In this document: in pieces, positions 27,988 through 38,005 of the stretch
How the letters are laid out: the number at the start of each line of letters is the position of its first letter
Numbering within the stretch: position 1 is the stretch's first letter
Source: an uncultured Nitrosomonadales bacterium
GTDB lineage: Bacteria > Pseudomonadota > Gammaproteobacteria > Burkholderiales > Gallionellaceae
Reading direction: 5' to 3'
Length of the DNA: 41,514 nt
Assembly: GCA_903915035.1 (NCBI GenBank)
Contig: CAIWRI010000090.1
Coordinates: 1 to 41,514, forward strand
The notes under the pieces: model-generated
Told to the model about the DNA's origin: nothing
The model's database searches: none
Seen by the model: the letters and a program-made list of their open reading frames with translations, nothing else
Position numbers and translations under genes: made by a program

Positions 27988-30900
27988 TTAAACCTGCCCA
28001 CCCACACCTTTAAACTTCTCAACAAAAGCGGCAATTCTTTGGAACACGCTTTGCTTTTTGGTCAGGTATTGCGGATTAAGCGGGCTCATCTTGGGAAGAA
28101 CAGCATTGAGCTCAGTGCCATTTTCACTGGCAAATTCACGTTTTAGCGAGGTGGTGATGTAGCGTCTGGCCGCCTCTGCATTCAGGTTCTCGGCGTTAAT
28201 CAGCGCTTGCGCCTCACGCTGTTGTTCCGCTTGGGCAAAGGTGAAGAAGGCGTCAATCACACTGGCCTTATCGCCAATCTTATCCAGATCGGTTTGGTTA
28301 ATAAAATCGACCAGCAAGCTTTCTTTAGCGCGATTGCCCAAGCTCGCGCGAATTACCCGGCGTACGTCTTCAATCAGCGAAGCTTTATCCTTGACCTTTT
28401 TACTGTTATCAAAAATCAATTCCAGAATGTAGTCCAGGTTGATCTCTTGTGACTTCAGCAAGTCTACCTCAAAAACCACGTCGTCCCAATCGATGGTGGA
28501 CTTGTCTCTTTCAGTGGAAGATTTTTCCCGGCGCAGCCAATCGCGAACATCGTTGTAGGTTGAGCGATAGTCCTGAATTTTCCGTTCAGCCGGTATCTTG
28601 ATTGTTTGCAGCGCGCCCAGATCTTCATCGCTTAAATAATGCCTGGCCTTGAATTCCTCAACCATCGCCGGGTCGTTCATATCTACGCTTTGTAAGGCCT
28701 TCAGGCTGGCGAATTCATCATAGTTTTGCAGTACGTTTTCAACGCGCAAATACTCGCCAAACAGCTTCGCGAAGTCCTTTTTGTCGGACTCTTTTTCAAT
28801 GGCTGCAGGGGTGGGAAAGCGCTGTTCCAACTCCTTCACAACTTCCACAAAGCCACGCCGCGCTTCACCGGTCACCAAGTCGGTAAAGCCCTCCATGTAT
28901 TCCTTGTAGCTCTTCTCCAGCACCACGTTCTTGGTATTTTTGTCGCCAAACAAGGTGATGGCGTCTATCGTCGCCTGCTCCAAATCACGGAAGGTAACGA
29001 TATTACCGAATGTTTTGGTGGCATCAAAAATACGGTTGGTTCGCGAATAGGCCTGAATCAAACCATGGTAGCGCAAGTTTTTGTCAACAAACAAGGTGTT
29101 CAGTGTGGGGGCATCAAAGCCAGTCAGAAACATGCCCACCACAATCAGCAGGTCGATTTCCTTAGTCTTAACTTGCCGGGCAAGATCGCGGTAATAGTTT
29201 TGAAAACCATTGCTATCCACGCTGAAGTTGGTTTTGAACAGCGCGTTATAGTCAGCGATGGCCGCGCTTAAAAACTCTTTGGCGCTGCTATTCATGGCTG
29301 AAACATCCAAGCTTTCATCCAGAATATCGCCTACGGCATTCTGCTCTTCATTGGCCGCAAACGAGAAAATGGTGGCGACTTTAAGTGGCTTATCACTGTC
29401 TTTTTGCAAATCCTTGAACGACTCGTAATACAGCTTGGCTGCATCCACGCTGCTCACGGCAAACATGGCATTAAAACCCTTGGCACCCGCTTGCAGGCGA
29501 TGGGTTTTATGCCGGAAGTTATTCAGGATGTACTGCGTAATCTCGCAAATTCGGTCGGGGTGCAACAAGGCTTGCTTATTTTCTGCCGCACTAAGTTGCT
29601 TCTCGTCCTGTTCGCTTTCAATGGCTTTGAAGTGTGGGCGAACATCGTTGTAGTCCACCTTGAACTTGAGCACCTTCTCATCACGAATCGCGTCGGTGAT
29701 CACATACGAATGCAGCTCGCGGCCAAACACGCTGGCAGTCGTTTCTGCGCCGAGCGCGTTTTGCGGAAAGATCGGTGTGCCGGTAAAGCCAAACTGATAA
29801 AACTTTTTGAATTTCTTCTTCAGATTTTTTTGTGCCTCACCAAACTGGCTGCGGTGGCATTCATCAAAAATAAACACCACCTGCTTGTTGTAAATGGGTA
29901 GATCGCCTTCGCCCTTCATCAGGTTGTTGAGCTTCTGGATAGTGGTAACGATGATCTTGTTGTCGTCTTTATCCAGATTAAGCTTGAGGCCGGCAGTGCT
30001 GTCAGAACCGTTCACACTATCCGGCGAAAAACGCTGATATTCCTTCATGGTCTGGTAATCCAGATCTTTACGATCCACCACGAAGAAAACCTTGTCGACG
30101 AAATCCAGCTCGGTGGCCAAACGCGCCGCTTTAAAACTGGTCAGTGTCTTGCCCGAACCTGTGGTATGCCAAATAAATCCACCACTTTCCGTTTTGCTCC
30201 AGTTTTTGGCTTGATAGGCGCTGTTGATTTTCCACAAAATGCGCTCGGTGGCGGCAATCTGGTAGGGGCGCATCACCAGCAAGGTATCACTCACATCAAA
30301 CACCGAATAATGCAGCAGTACATTGAGCAAGGTACTTTTCTGGAAGAAAGTAGCGGTAAAGTCCTTCAGGTCTTTAATCAGGCCGTTATCCGCCTTCGCC
30401 CAGTTCATGGTGAAGTCGAAGCTGTTTTTATTGCGCGCCGTGGTGTTGGCAAAATAACGGCTATCGGTGCCATTGGTGATCACAAACAGCTGTAAATACC
30501 TGAATAAAGAATGCTCGCTATTAAAGCTCTCTTTGCTGTAGCGGTGCACCTGATTAAAAGCTTCACGAATCGCCACGCCGCGTTTTTTCAGCTCGACCTG
30601 TACCAGGGGCAGGCCATTCACCAAGATCGTCACATCGTAGCGGTTGGCGTGGCTGCCGGTTTGCTCAAACTGCTTAATCACCTGCAGCTTATTACGGGCA
30701 ATGTTCTTTTTGTCCAGCAGGTAGATGTTCTTAATGCGGCCATCGTCAAACACAAAATCGTGAATATAGTCATTATGGATTTTGCGGGTTTTATCGACGA
30801 TGCTATCGCTGGGTTTATCCAGATAGATTTCTAAAAAACGCAACCACTCGCCGTCAGCAAACTGCATATTGTTCAGGGCTTGCAACTGCTCGCGCACGTT

Positions 30901-31086
30901 GGTGGTCAGTTTCTCGGGCGTGTTTAAATCGGGCACATAGTCATAACCCTGATTCTGCAAATCCTGAATAAATTCCCGCTCCAAATCGTATTCGCTTTGG
31001 TAACTTTCATTGACTTGCCATTCTTTGGCATATTTATCCAACACGATAAAGCTATTGGATTCAGCGATGGTTTTGTAATCAGTCAT
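27988..31086 (-). CDS. hsdR: Type I restriction enzyme endonuclease/translocase subunit HsdR
   Basis: About 1032 residues. The nuclease domain has Asp151 ([10 protein letters not shown]) and the ELK motif at 165-167 (VQVELKKRG), then QVHRYS. The helicase/translocase part has Walker A TTGSGKT at 308-314, DECH at 408-411 and later helicase motifs ([33 protein letters not shown]). With HsdM and HsdS it cuts unmodified DNA at a distance from the recognition site. The ATG at 31086 follows AGGAAAT and overlaps the prrC stop by eight bases; an in-frame ATG at 31119 is less likely. It is intact and of normal length for type IC. Confidence 0.96.
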   Translation of the reverse strand: MTDYKTIAESNSFIVLDKYAKEWQVNESYQSEYDLEREFIQDLQNQGYDYVPDLNTPEKLTTNVREQLQALNNMQFADGEWLRFLEIYLDKPSDSIVDKTRKIHNDYIHDFVFDDGRIKNIYLLDKKNIARNKLQVIKQFEQTGSHANRYDVTILVNGLPLVQVELKKRGVAIREAFNQVHRYSKESFNSEHSLFRYLQLFVITNGTDSRYFANTTARNKNSFDFTMNWAKADNGLIKDLKDFTATFFQKSTLLNVLLHYSVFDVSDTLLVMRPYQIAATERILWKINSAYQAKNWSKTESGGFIWHTTGSGKTLTSFKAARLATELDFVDKVFFVVDRKDLDYQTMKEYQRFSPDSVNGSDSTAGLKLNLDKDDNKIIVTTIQKLNNLMKGEGDLPIYNKQVVFIFDECHRSQFGEAQKNLKKKFKKFYQFGFTGTPIFPQNALGAETTASVFGRELHSYVITDAIRDEKVLKFKVDYNDVRPHFKAIESEQDEKQLSAAENKQALLHPDRICEITQYILNNFRHKTHRLQAGAKGFNAMFAVSSVDAAKLYYESFKDLQKDSDKPLKVATIFSFAANEEQNAVGDILDESLDVSAMNSSAKEFLSAAIADYNALFKTNFSVDSNGFQNYYRDLARQVKTKEIDLLIVVGMFLTGFDAPTLNTLFVDKNLRYHGLIQAYSRTNRIFDATKTFGNIVTFRDLEQATIDAITLFGDKNTKNVVLEKSYKEYMEGFTDLVTGEARRGFVEVVKELEQRFPTPAAIEKESDKKDFAKLFGEYLRVENVLQNYDEFASLKALQSVDMNDPAMVEEFKARHYLSDEDLGALQTIKIPAERKIQDYRSTYNDVRDWLRREKSSTERDKSTIDWDDVVFEVDLLKSQEINLDYILELIFDNSKKVKDKASLIEDVRRVIRASLGNRAKESLLVDFINQTDLDKIGDKASVIDAFFTFAQAEQQREAQALINAENLNAEAARRYITTSLKREFASENGTELNAVLPKMSPLNPQYLTKKQSVFQRIAAFVEKFKGVGGQV

Positions 31087-32266
31087 TTGGTATTTCCTGG
31101 CTCCAGAATCCATATTCACTACTTAAGAAATTAACGAGCTTTTCTAGCTCTTCTTTATCATGTGCTTCCACTTCACCAGTCTCTTCACCCGCATGTGCAG
31201 AATGACTGGAAAGGTTTAGGATTCGATTAGCAAACGGATCTGAATTGCCGTCGGCAGCTCTAGGCAGAAGATTTTCCCACTTATCGTGACCTAAAAAGGT
31301 TGCTGTTTTCTCTAAGATATTTCTCAGAAAGTTAAAGTGGTATTTTTTGATTTGGTTATCGCGAATAGCTTCTCTAATCTCTGACAGCAATAGTAGGTGA
31401 TATGAAAACGGCGTTCTGCCACCCAGCTCAGTGAGAACAAAATCTCCATCTATTTTCTTATCTAACCGAAATTTTTGAGCTTCTCCTGGTTTGTATATCC
31501 AGTCAATAGGAACCGCACTGGGGTTCTTTGCTAGCTTGTTATTAAGCTCGTTTGAGAGGACGTTATAAAACAACGGGCTATGTGTCGTGATAATGAAACT
31601 CAAGCCTGCCGTTCTAGATTTAATTAATTTAGCCAAATCAACCGCAAGCTCAATTAGATGATTGTCATCAAGAGAACTCACGGGATCATCAATAAAAACA
31701 TACCTTAAATTATTGAAGTCACTGGTGCTTCTTTCATCTATTGGGTTACTTAGCTCTTCTACAATCAGCTCCAAAAAACTGTAAAAAACGCACCATATCA
31801 GATTACTCTCTTCACCCTTAGAGATCTTGATAGGGACTCTCTGTTCATCACCTCTTAGTACAAATCTGACGTCTGAGAAATCAGCGCCAAACACAGGCTC
31901 TACATTGCTATTCGTCAGCCTCTGAAAGTGATTAATGATTGTTCCACTTTGCCCCTGCTCTTCGAGTACCCATCTAGTGAAAGCGTTGGGGTGAATTTTT
32001 AACTTCCTATCTTCATCACCATCTAAGTCGTTATCCCAAAAAAACAGGTCTTCAGTAAAGGCGTTGTAATAAATAATACTTTTGCGTGACAACTCTGATG
32101 CTTGCGCATTATCCTCATCTTCGTTATCAATTTCTTCTGCCAGTAGATGATCCTTAAACTCTCTGGAAAGACGAGTTTTTCCTGTGCCATTAAAGGCATA
32201 AATCAGCTGTACCTTCTTATTGGCGGCTTTCAACTGATGTGCAATTTTCGATAGCGTTTCTCCCAT
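31079..32266 (-). CDS. prrC: PrrC-type anticodon nuclease (AAA/ABC ATPase-linked tRNA ribonuclease)
   Basis: A 395-residue protein, almost the length of E. coli PrrC. The N-terminal ABC-type ATPase has Walker [13 protein letters not shown] (23-34), a signature-like ISKGEESN (148-155), Walker [14 protein letters not shown] (189-201) and the H-loop TTHSPLF (227-233). The C-terminal part keeps the anticodon-nuclease pattern Arg315-x3-Glu319 in [10 protein letters not shown] and a downstream His (355 or 358, SSHSAHAG), matching Arg320/Glu324/His356 of PrrC. PrrC is held silent by a type IC restriction complex and cleaves tRNA-Lys in the anticodon loop when a phage inhibits restriction. The gene sits between hsdS and hsdR as in the E. 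coli prr locus. Confidence 0.92.
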   Translation of the reverse strand: MGETLSKIAHQLKAANKKVQLIYAFNGTGKTRLSREFKDHLLAEEIDNEDEDNAQASELSRKSIIYYNAFTEDLFFWDNDLDGDEDRKLKIHPNAFTRWVLEEQGQSGTIINHFQRLTNSNVEPVFGADFSDVRFVLRGDEQRVPIKISKGEESNLIWCVFYSFLELIVEELSNPIDERSTSDFNNLRYVFIDDPVSSLDDNHLIELAVDLAKLIKSRTAGLSFIITTHSPLFYNVLSNELNNKLAKNPSAVPIDWIYKPGEAQKFRLDKKIDGDFVLTELGGRTPFSYHLLLLSEIREAIRDNQIKKYHFNFLRNILEKTATFLGHDKWENLLPRAADGNSDPFANRILNLSSHSAHAGEETGEVEAHDKEELEKLVNFLSSEYGFWSQEIPND

Positions 32267-32267
32267 G

Positions 32268-33398
32268 TTATGCCGCTACCTCTTCAGGCTTCGGGAAACT
32301 CAATAGCAAATCACGGTAATACTCGTATTGCTGTTGGCGCAAGGCAATTTCGCGCGGCAAACCTTCACTGATGGAGTTGGTAAGGGTGTCGAATTTATCA
32401 AGGATGTCGACAATACGTTCTTGTTCAGAGGGAGAGGGAATGGGTACTGGAAATCCAACCAATTCCTTTTTGTTCAATGCTGGTACTCCTGTCATATTCG
32501 CAAGCCCTACTATGTCCTTCGTGGCATTAGCCATGATGTGATATAGAAAACGAGTTGAAAGCATCTCACTCGTGCTGCGGATTCTGTAGCAGAGGGGGCC
32601 GCACCAAAAACGAGTAGTTTGATAGCCCACATATCCAATACCGCCTTGCCCACGCGAAGGCGTTGTAATCGTATTCGGCTCGGTGTTATAGGTTGTGACA
32701 TAACCTGATGGCGTTGTGCCTGCATTAACAAATGCGTATTCGCCTATCTCATTTCCAACCGGGGCCTGCCCTACGCCAATACTGCACAGATCCCCCAACG
32801 TCTTCCACTCCACTTTACCTTCCTCAAAACTCAACAACTGGTCGCGATAGTAGTTGTATTGTTTTTTGCGTGCTGTAAGCTCCGCTGTAAGCTCCGCTGT
32901 ATGCGCAGTGAATGTGTCCAGAATGCGGACGATTTCGGTTTGGATTTCAAGTGATTTTTCTAGGTTTTCAGGGCAGGGGATGGGGATTAGGAGTTTTTCA
33001 ACTACTGTTTTTGACAAGCGTGGAATACTTGCCCGACGAACCTGAGATGAAATCTTATTCTGTTGTGACAATAAAAAATAATATAAAAACTTACTTTCAA
33101 TATGATCTGGTGTTAAGAAAAAATAAACATCATCTGCTGCCCAAAAATCAACATTACTGTAACCAATTTCACCTGCGGCACCTGCACTAATAATAAAAGT
33201 TGTGTCAGATTTTACATTACTTTCATGATAATAACCAAGTGGAGTCATACAATTTTGATAAACAGCATAATTGCCAAGTTCTTCCAATTGGCTTTTAACA
33301 AGTCTTTTTCCGCGTTGAAGTTTAGCTACATCCTCTAGTGCCTTCCATTCCACCTCAACGCCATCCAGCAGCTTTTCCATAAAGTTCATGCTGCTCAT
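32268..33398 (-). CDS. hsdS: Type I restriction-modification specificity subunit HsdS (type IC)
   Basis: A 376-residue subunit with two target-recognition domains (about 15-145 and 195-330), each followed by a helical spacer. The central spacer carries TAELTAEL (167-174), encoded by two 12-bp direct repeats, as in EcoR124 where the number of TAEL units sets the distance between the half-sites. The final spacer ends EYYRDLLLSF, mirroring NYYRDQLLSF after the first domain. It directs both methylation and restriction. Start overlaps the rhuM stop by four bases; one base separates it from prrC. Confidence 0.95.
   Translation of the reverse strand: MSSMNFMEKLLDGVEVEWKALEDVAKLQRGKRLVKSQLEELGNYAVYQNCMTPLGYYHESNVKSDTTFIISAGAAGEIGYSNVDFWAADDVYFFLTPDHIESKFLYYFLLSQQNKISSQVRRASIPRLSKTVVEKLLIPIPCPENLEKSLEIQTEIVRILDTFTAHTAELTAELTARKKQYNYYRDQLLSFEEGKVEWKTLGDLCSIGVGQAPVGNEIGEYAFVNAGTTPSGYVTTYNTEPNTITTPSRGQGGIGYVGYQTTRFWCGPLCYRIRSTSEMLSTRFLYHIMANATKDIVGLANMTGVPALNKKELVGFPVPIPSPSEQERIVDILDKFDTLTNSISEGLPREIALRQQQYEYYRDLLLSFPKPEEVAA
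32877..32900 (-). repeat. Two 12-bp direct repeats (TAEL units) in hsdS
   Basis: AAGCTCCGCTGT occurs twice in tandem (plus-strand reading), encoding TAEL-TAEL in the central helical spacer of HsdS. A third degenerate start follows. In EcoR124-type enzymes gain or loss of one unit switches the spacer of the recognition site from 6 to 7 bases. Confidence 0.9.
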
Positions 33399-34432
33399 GC
33401 CTTATCTCCATTGTGCTCAATTGCCTTGATCGCCTTATCGAAATCGGATTCATACAAGCGATCCTGCACAATGCGGTATTTCTCAAATTCACTGATCGCG
33501 TGGGCTTGGGCAATTTCGGCACTGACTTTACCGGCGTCTTGCAAAATGTCCCTATCGGTGGCCGCAATAAAACGATTCAGGCGCGCTTCCCAGTCTGCCA
33601 TGGTTGCGGGTATCTGCCTTAGTGCCATGTCTTCTGCGATATCCAGATAAGCATTGACCAGCCTTTGCAATTGGGCAAGTTCCTGATCGCTTAGGTAGTT
33701 TTTGGCGACCACCACATCAAACTTTTGAATTTTGCCTTCGGGTGCATCTTTCCATGAGGTTAAACCCATGTTGGTTTTTTCGGCATCGGCACGGCTGTAA
33801 ACCACTTCAGCGGCGGTTTGTCCGTGAATTGCCCAATGTAGTTTATTTTGTACGGTCGCAAAAAAACGTTTAGTGGCTATGGCCGTTACATCGTAGTCCA
33901 AAGCGGTGGCGTAAATATCGGTAATCTTTTGATAAAACTTGCGCTCGCTGAGACGTATTTCACGAATGCGCGCCAGTTGCTCTGCAAAATATTTTTTGCC
34001 TAGGATAGAGCCATCATTTTTGATGCGCTCATCATCCATGACGTAGGCTTTGATGGTGAATTCCTTGATGATGCCCGTTGCCCATTTGCGAAACTGCACG
34101 GCACGCTCGGAGTTGACCTTGTAGCCAACCGAGATGATCGCCGAGAGGTTGTAATGCAGGGTGTTGTAGTTTTTGCCATCTTGGGCAGTTATCCGAAAAT
34201 CTTGGATAACTGAATCCTTATCCAATTCGTTATCTTCAAAAATTTTCTGCAAATGGTAATTGATCGTTCTTACATCAACACCGTATAGGGTTGCCATCAT
34301 TTTTTGACTGAGCCATACGTCTTCATCTGCATAGACAGCCTCAACACCACCCACGCCACTGGCGGCGATAAAGGTAAGGTATTCTGCTGCGGATGAGCGA
34401 ATAGTAGGTGTCAGGGATTTCTTTTTACTCAT
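33395..34432 (-). CDS. rhuM: RhuM-family protein in the restriction operon
   Basis: A 345-residue protein of the RhuM family (first named from a Salmonella pathogenicity island). Visible family segments are [53 protein letters not shown] and the C-terminal [26 protein letters not shown]. The N-terminal part looks like a DNA-binding winged helix; the biochemical role is unknown. It overlaps hsdM and hsdS by four bases on each side (ATGA), so all are made together. RhuM genes are frequent guests in type I loci, suggesting a defence or regulatory accessory role. Confidence 0.92.
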   Translation of the reverse strand: MSKKKSLTPTIRSSAAEYLTFIAASGVGGVEAVYADEDVWLSQKMMATLYGVDVRTINYHLQKIFEDNELDKDSVIQDFRITAQDGKNYNTLHYNLSAIISVGYKVNSERAVQFRKWATGIIKEFTIKAYVMDDERIKNDGSILGKKYFAEQLARIREIRLSERKFYQKITDIYATALDYDVTAIATKRFFATVQNKLHWAIHGQTAAEVVYSRADAEKTNMGLTSWKDAPEGKIQKFDVVVAKNYLSDQELAQLQRLVNAYLDIAEDMALRQIPATMADWEARLNRFIAATDRDILQDAGKVSAEIAQAHAISEFEKYRIVQDRLYESDFDKAIKAIEHNGDKA

Positions 34433-35970
34433 GCCTCTATCTCCGCGACAATCGCGTCAATCCCGGCGCGTAGCCGGTCTATCTTCGCTACGGTGATTTC
34501 TAGCTCGGCATTCAGCTCGGCAATATCCACCACTTCGCGGTTGTCCCGGGCTTCTACATAGCTGCTGACCGAAAGGTTGTAGTCGTTAGCAGCGATGGCA
34601 TCAAAATTCACCGACTTGGCAAAGTGTTCAACATCGGCTTTGTTATCGAACACCTGCATGATGTGTTCGATGTGAGTCTCTGTGAGAATATTGTTATTGG
34701 TTTCTTTTTTGAACAGGCCGCTGGCATCAATAAACTGCGTTTTAGTGTCGCTTTTGTGTTTTGACAGCACCAGAATAGTCACGGCAATGGTGGTGCCGAA
34801 AAACAGGTTGGGCGCTAATGAGATCACAGTTTCGACGTAGTTGTTATCTACCAGATACTGGCGGATTTTGGCTTCAGCCCCGCCTCGGTAAAAAATGCCG
34901 GGAAAGCAGACTATGGCGGCGCGGCCTTTGCTGGAGAGATAATTCAAGGCATGCAGCACGAAGGCAAAGTCGGCTTTGGATTTGGGTGCTAACACACCCG
35001 CCGGAGCAAAGCGGTCATCGTTGATCAGGGTAGGATCGTCTGCGCCTATCCATTTCACCGAGTAAGGCGGGTTGGAGACGATGGCATCAAAGGGCTTGTC
35101 ATCACCAAAATGCGGGGCTCGCAAGGTATCACCCAGCTGAATATTGAACTTGTCGTAGTTGATGTTGTGCAAGAACATGTTCATCCGCGCCAGGTTGTAA
35201 GTGGTGTGGTTGAGTTCCTGCCCCCAAAAACCATCTTCAATAATGTGGCCGTCAAAATGTTTTTGGGCTTGCAGCAGCAGCGAGCCCGAGCCGCACGCGG
35301 GGTCATAAATCTTGTTGACGCTGGTTTGTTTGTGCATGGCCAGTTGGGCAATCAGTTTGGACACGTGTTGCGGGGTGAAAAACTCGCCACCGGATTTACC
35401 GGCATTGGCGGCGTAGTTGGAGATGAGGAACTCATAGGCATCGCCAAACAGGTCGATATGGCTGCCGTCAAAATCACCAAAGTCGAGACCTGCCACGCCT
35501 TTGAGCACAGCGGCCAGGCGGGTGTTTTTGTCGACAACGGTATTACCGAGGCGGTTGCTGGTGGTATCAAAATCGGCAAACAGGCCTTTGATGTCGCGCT
35601 CGGACGGATAGCCGTTCGCGGAGCTTTCAATGGCAGCAAATATGGCGGCCAGATCAGTGTTCAGGCTTTCGTTGTTGTTGGCACCGGAGGCGATAGTGGC
35701 AAACAACTGGCTGGGGTAGATGAAGTAGCCCTTGGTTTTAATGGCATCGTCTTTAATTTCCGGGGTGATAAACTGATCGGCAAGCGCCGCATAGTTGATG
35801 CTGTCATCACCACCTTCGATGTAGCTGGCAAAGTTTTCACTGATAAAGCGATAGAACAGAGTGCCAAGTACATACTGCTTGAAATCCCAGCCATCCACAG
35901 CGCCTCGTACATCATTGGCGATTTGCCAGATCTGACGTTGCAAGGCGGCGCGTTGTTGTGTGCTTGTCAT
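34429..35970 (-). CDS. hsdM: Type I restriction-modification DNA methyltransferase HsdM
   Basis: A 513-residue N6-adenine methyltransferase. SAM-binding motif I is [12 protein letters not shown] at 223-234, after [13 protein letters not shown]; the catalytic NPPYSVKW is at 300-307. N- and C-terminal helical regions contact HsdS. The ATG at 35970 ([13 protein letters not shown]) is chosen since CAGGAAT precedes it and the reading upstream to 36120 is not family-like. First gene of the hsdM-rhuM-hsdS-prrC-hsdR operon, its methylation protects the host and its complex keeps PrrC quiet. Confidence 0.95.
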   Translation of the reverse strand: MTSTQQRAALQRQIWQIANDVRGAVDGWDFKQYVLGTLFYRFISENFASYIEGGDDSINYAALADQFITPEIKDDAIKTKGYFIYPSQLFATIASGANNNESLNTDLAAIFAAIESSANGYPSERDIKGLFADFDTTSNRLGNTVVDKNTRLAAVLKGVAGLDFGDFDGSHIDLFGDAYEFLISNYAANAGKSGGEFFTPQHVSKLIAQLAMHKQTSVNKIYDPACGSGSLLLQAQKHFDGHIIEDGFWGQELNHTTYNLARMNMFLHNINYDKFNIQLGDTLRAPHFGDDKPFDAIVSNPPYSVKWIGADDPTLINDDRFAPAGVLAPKSKADFAFVLHALNYLSSKGRAAIVCFPGIFYRGGAEAKIRQYLVDNNYVETVISLAPNLFFGTTIAVTILVLSKHKSDTKTQFIDASGLFKKETNNNILTETHIEHIMQVFDNKADVEHFAKSVNFDAIAANDYNLSVSSYVEARDNREVVDIAELNAELEITVAKIDRLRAGIDAIVAEIEA

Positions 35971-36188
35971 TCTAATATTCCTGTTTTTATGGGGTACTAC
36001 AAGCGGGGGGAGCTTCGTATTGTATTGTACTCCCTCAGCGAGGCGTTTAACCGTTCTCCAAAAGACAATGGCACCTATATAAATGGTGCCGTTATCTGTA
36101 CCGGATTGGCTCGTCGCCATGGACTCGAACTGAGGTCGCCTTAGCTTTGCTTAGCGAACGTTTCGCGCTTAAAGTGGGGTCAGGTCTT
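35971..36188 (-). promoter_or_regulatory. Upstream region of the restriction operon
   Basis: The region before hsdM on the minus strand; it should hold the operon promoter. GGCACCTATATAAATGGTGCC at about 36070-36090 is a palindrome with 7-bp arms that could bind a regulator or form a hairpin. Its right end holds the inverted repeat that matches 27821. Confidence 0.5.
36122..36144 (-). repeat. Right inverted repeat bracketing the type I restriction operon
   Basis: GACTCGAACTGAGGTCGCCTT is the reverse complement, with two mismatches, of the repeat at 27821-27843 beyond hsdR. The pair encloses the complete five-gene operon. Confidence 0.6.
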
Positions 36189-36280
36189 AAAGTGGGGTCA
36201 GGTCTCCCATTTTGCATAAATCTGCGAATATGAAAGTACATAAGAGCGGGGGCGTTGCAAAATAGGAGACCTGACCCCAC
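36189..36280 (+). repeat. Palindromic repeat R2 copy 2
   Basis: A 92-base copy with arms AAAGTGGGGTCAGGTCTCCC and GGAGACCTGACCCCAC. An additional partial left arm (TTAAAGTGGGGTCAGGT) sits immediately before it at about 36169-36186. Confidence 0.88.
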
Positions 36281-36440
36281 TCTGTAGGTAGTTTTCTACT
36301 CTACCCAGCATTTTCTCCTTATCCGGCAAAGCGTTCAAATTAAATGTCGTCTGATTGTCGCTTCGCTGCGCCCCCAATTGGCCTATTTGACGTTTGAAAT
36401 TCGTGTAGTAAGGCTGAGTGAGTTGAAGATAGAGAATGCT

Positions 36441-37034
36441 TTATTGTTTTTCAATACCAGAACCATCGAGACTAGTTACTGAGGATGCGCTACTTTGCTC
36501 ATTTTCCTCGGTCTTGGCTTCGTTGGTTACCGATGTGGTATCGTCTTGCTTATTTGTCTCAATCTTAACTTCATTCGTTACAGAGGGAGCCATACCTTGC
36601 TTATTTTCCTTAATCTTAACTTCACTTTTTTGTGTTTCAACAGCAGTTTTTTCGACTGAGGAATTTGTAGTTTGGACATTACCCCCAAAACCGCCTGATA
36701 AATAGATAAGAAAAGCAACTAAGCAAAACAGGCATACAGACGCAATTATTACAAATAATGGAACCACACACATGAAGGTGAAGGTTCCGGCAAAAAAAGC
36801 GTAAATGATTGCAAGAAACCATCCTTGATGCCATGCGCTGTATGCTGTTGCTATCACAACGCCGAGTGTCAAAGGTACAGTAGCAAATTTATATTTCCAT
36901 GCTCTCTCAATCGAACGTTGCCTGAATTCCCTACCAGCCTCTTCAGAAGCAGCTTTTTGTTCTCTTATATCTTCGGCAGTTTTAGTCTCTCCTACTAATA
37001 CCCCATCGCTACTAAAATGATATTTCGCCGCCAT
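36441..37034 (-). CDS. Hypothetical membrane protein with repetitive charged tail
   Basis: About 197 residues from the ATG at 37034. Two or three membrane helices lie at about residues 50-130 (LTLGVVIATAYSAW, FLAIIYAFFAGTFTFMCVVPLFVIIASVCLFCLVAFLIYL). The last ~65 residues are rich in Lys, Glu, Thr, Ser and Asn and contain imperfect repeats of SVTNEVKIETNKQ type. No family is recognised. It lies between two R2 palindromes and may be part of the mobile region. A longer start at 37151 would run into R2 and is rejected. Confidence 0.65.
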   Translation of the reverse strand: MAAKYHFSSDGVLVGETKTAEDIREQKAASEEAGREFRQRSIERAWKYKFATVPLTLGVVIATAYSAWHQGWFLAIIYAFFAGTFTFMCVVPLFVIIASVCLFCLVAFLIYLSGGFGGNVQTTNSSVEKTAVETQKSEVKIKENKQGMAPSVTNEVKIETNKQDDTTSVTNEAKTEENEQSSASSVTSLDGSGIEKQ

Positions 37035-37160
37035 ATTCCCCCCAGTCTTATTAAGTATAAATTCATGGTACCCGAAACTGGATGTACGCGATAGCCTCAT
37101 TACGAGAATCAGCCAATGCATGGCTTTGATAATATGCGTATTCCACGCCATTCGGATTTT
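37035..37160. other. Upstream region of the membrane protein gene
   Basis: Short gap between the hypothetical gene and R2 copy 3. GGGGGGAAT precedes the start at 37034 as a possible ribosome-binding site. Confidence 0.35.
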
Positions 37161-37252
37161 AAAGTGGGGTCAGGTCTCCCATTTTGTATGAATCTGCGAA
37201 TATGAAAGTACATAAGAGCGGGGGCGGTGCAAAATGGGAGACCTGACCCTAC
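37161..37252 (+). repeat. Palindromic repeat R2 copy 3
   Basis: A 92-base copy with nearly perfect arms AAAGTGGGGTCAGGTCTCCC and GGGAGACCTGACCCTAC. Confidence 0.88.
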
Positions 37253-37274
37253 TCTGTAGGTACATATCAAGCTC

Positions 37275-37472
37275 ATGCTGGGATTAGGCATATTGATGAT
37301 CACCCTCTACGCACATGTATTCTTCGGGCTATACCGGAAATTGAGCCGACTGGTGGGCATTCAAAACCGGAAAGACGCAGGCGAGACGCTGGGCAAAATT
37401 CGCAAACTGGTTGCGGTCAATCTAGGCTTGGGTGTATTGACGATGGGCGTTGCTCTGCTCGGTGCAATCTAA
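37275..37472 (+). pseudogene. 3' fragment of a CopD-like/DUF2269-type membrane protein gene
   Basis: Encodes LGLGILMITLYAHVFFGLYRKLSRL and the conserved tail KDAGETLGKIRKLVAVNLGLGVLTMGVALLGAI: the last two membrane helices of a small integral membrane protein resembling the CopD/DUF2269-like type. The 5' part is missing and R2 copy 3 lies just upstream. The tail is shared with 24456-24576, so both are truncated duplicates of one gene end. No full-length copy is in the window. Confidence 0.65.
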
Positions 37473-37823
37473 CTTTATAGATAACTGCGCCCCCCACTTC
37501 GCCTGCCAAAGCCATTAGAATGGCGATATGGAAGCGTCATTTTGATCAAACATGGCCTGATTCTAATCATAACCAGTAAAAATAAAAAATAGTTTCAAGA
37601 TGCAGCGAAGATTTTGCATTGCACAAACCCGCTTAATTCAAGTGGTTATAAAATTAAATATGCGGATCATAAGAAAATCACTAGATGAAACTAGGTGTTC
37701 AACGATAGCTTTAAAAACATTCCCGATGCACAATGCCTGGCGAAATTCCTTGGCGCTTAATTGCCGTCAGAGATCATGAAAATAGACAGGAATAAATCTG
37801 ATATTCAGGAATGACTGCTCAGT
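37352..37823 (+). repeat. Repeat R1 copy C (longest copy)
   Basis: About 470 bases: the coding tail shared with copy A, then noncoding DNA shared with copies A and B, ending at CTGCTCAGT. Copy A diverges at 24839 and copy B starts at the position equal to 37529. The three copies bracket the DUF262 gene and the restriction operon. Confidence 0.87.
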
Positions 37824-37983
37824 GCCAGCGGACATTCAGGTGATGTGCTGAGTATGCGTGATAGCTTGATGTATAAATCCATTGCTGTCATTTAAAATCA
37901 ATGAGTTATCCTAGATTAGGGCATCTTATACAGAATCCACTAGTTTCTTATACAGAAGAAGTTCGGTACATTTAACGTTAGCC
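37824..37983 (+). other. Left edge of the integron cassette array, possible attI-like site
   Basis: The core site GTTAGCC at 37977-37983 opens the array. Upstream are two direct repeats TCTTATACAGAA at 37924-37935 and 37946-37957, spaced 22 bases. Integron attI sites have a core plus two direct integrase-binding repeats, so this could be one. No attC-type partner core (GGCTAAC) is found upstream and no integrase gene is adjacent. Confidence 0.45.
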
Positions 37984-38005
37984 CATTTCCACCAAGGAGC
38001 TTGAG

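Noticed and set aside
31079..32266. Reading the ATPase as a RecF/SMC-like repair protein or OLD nuclease
   Set aside because: Length, position between hsdS and hsdR and the Arg-x3-Glu...His pattern fit PrrC better; no Toprim motif is seen.
35110..36144. Large open frame (344 codons) opposite hsdM
   Set aside because: It is antisense to a well-conserved methyltransferase; its product has no family features.
36112..36145. tRNA-like 3' end near hsdM (reverse strand)
   Set aside because: Same loop-like string without T-stem pairing or other arms.
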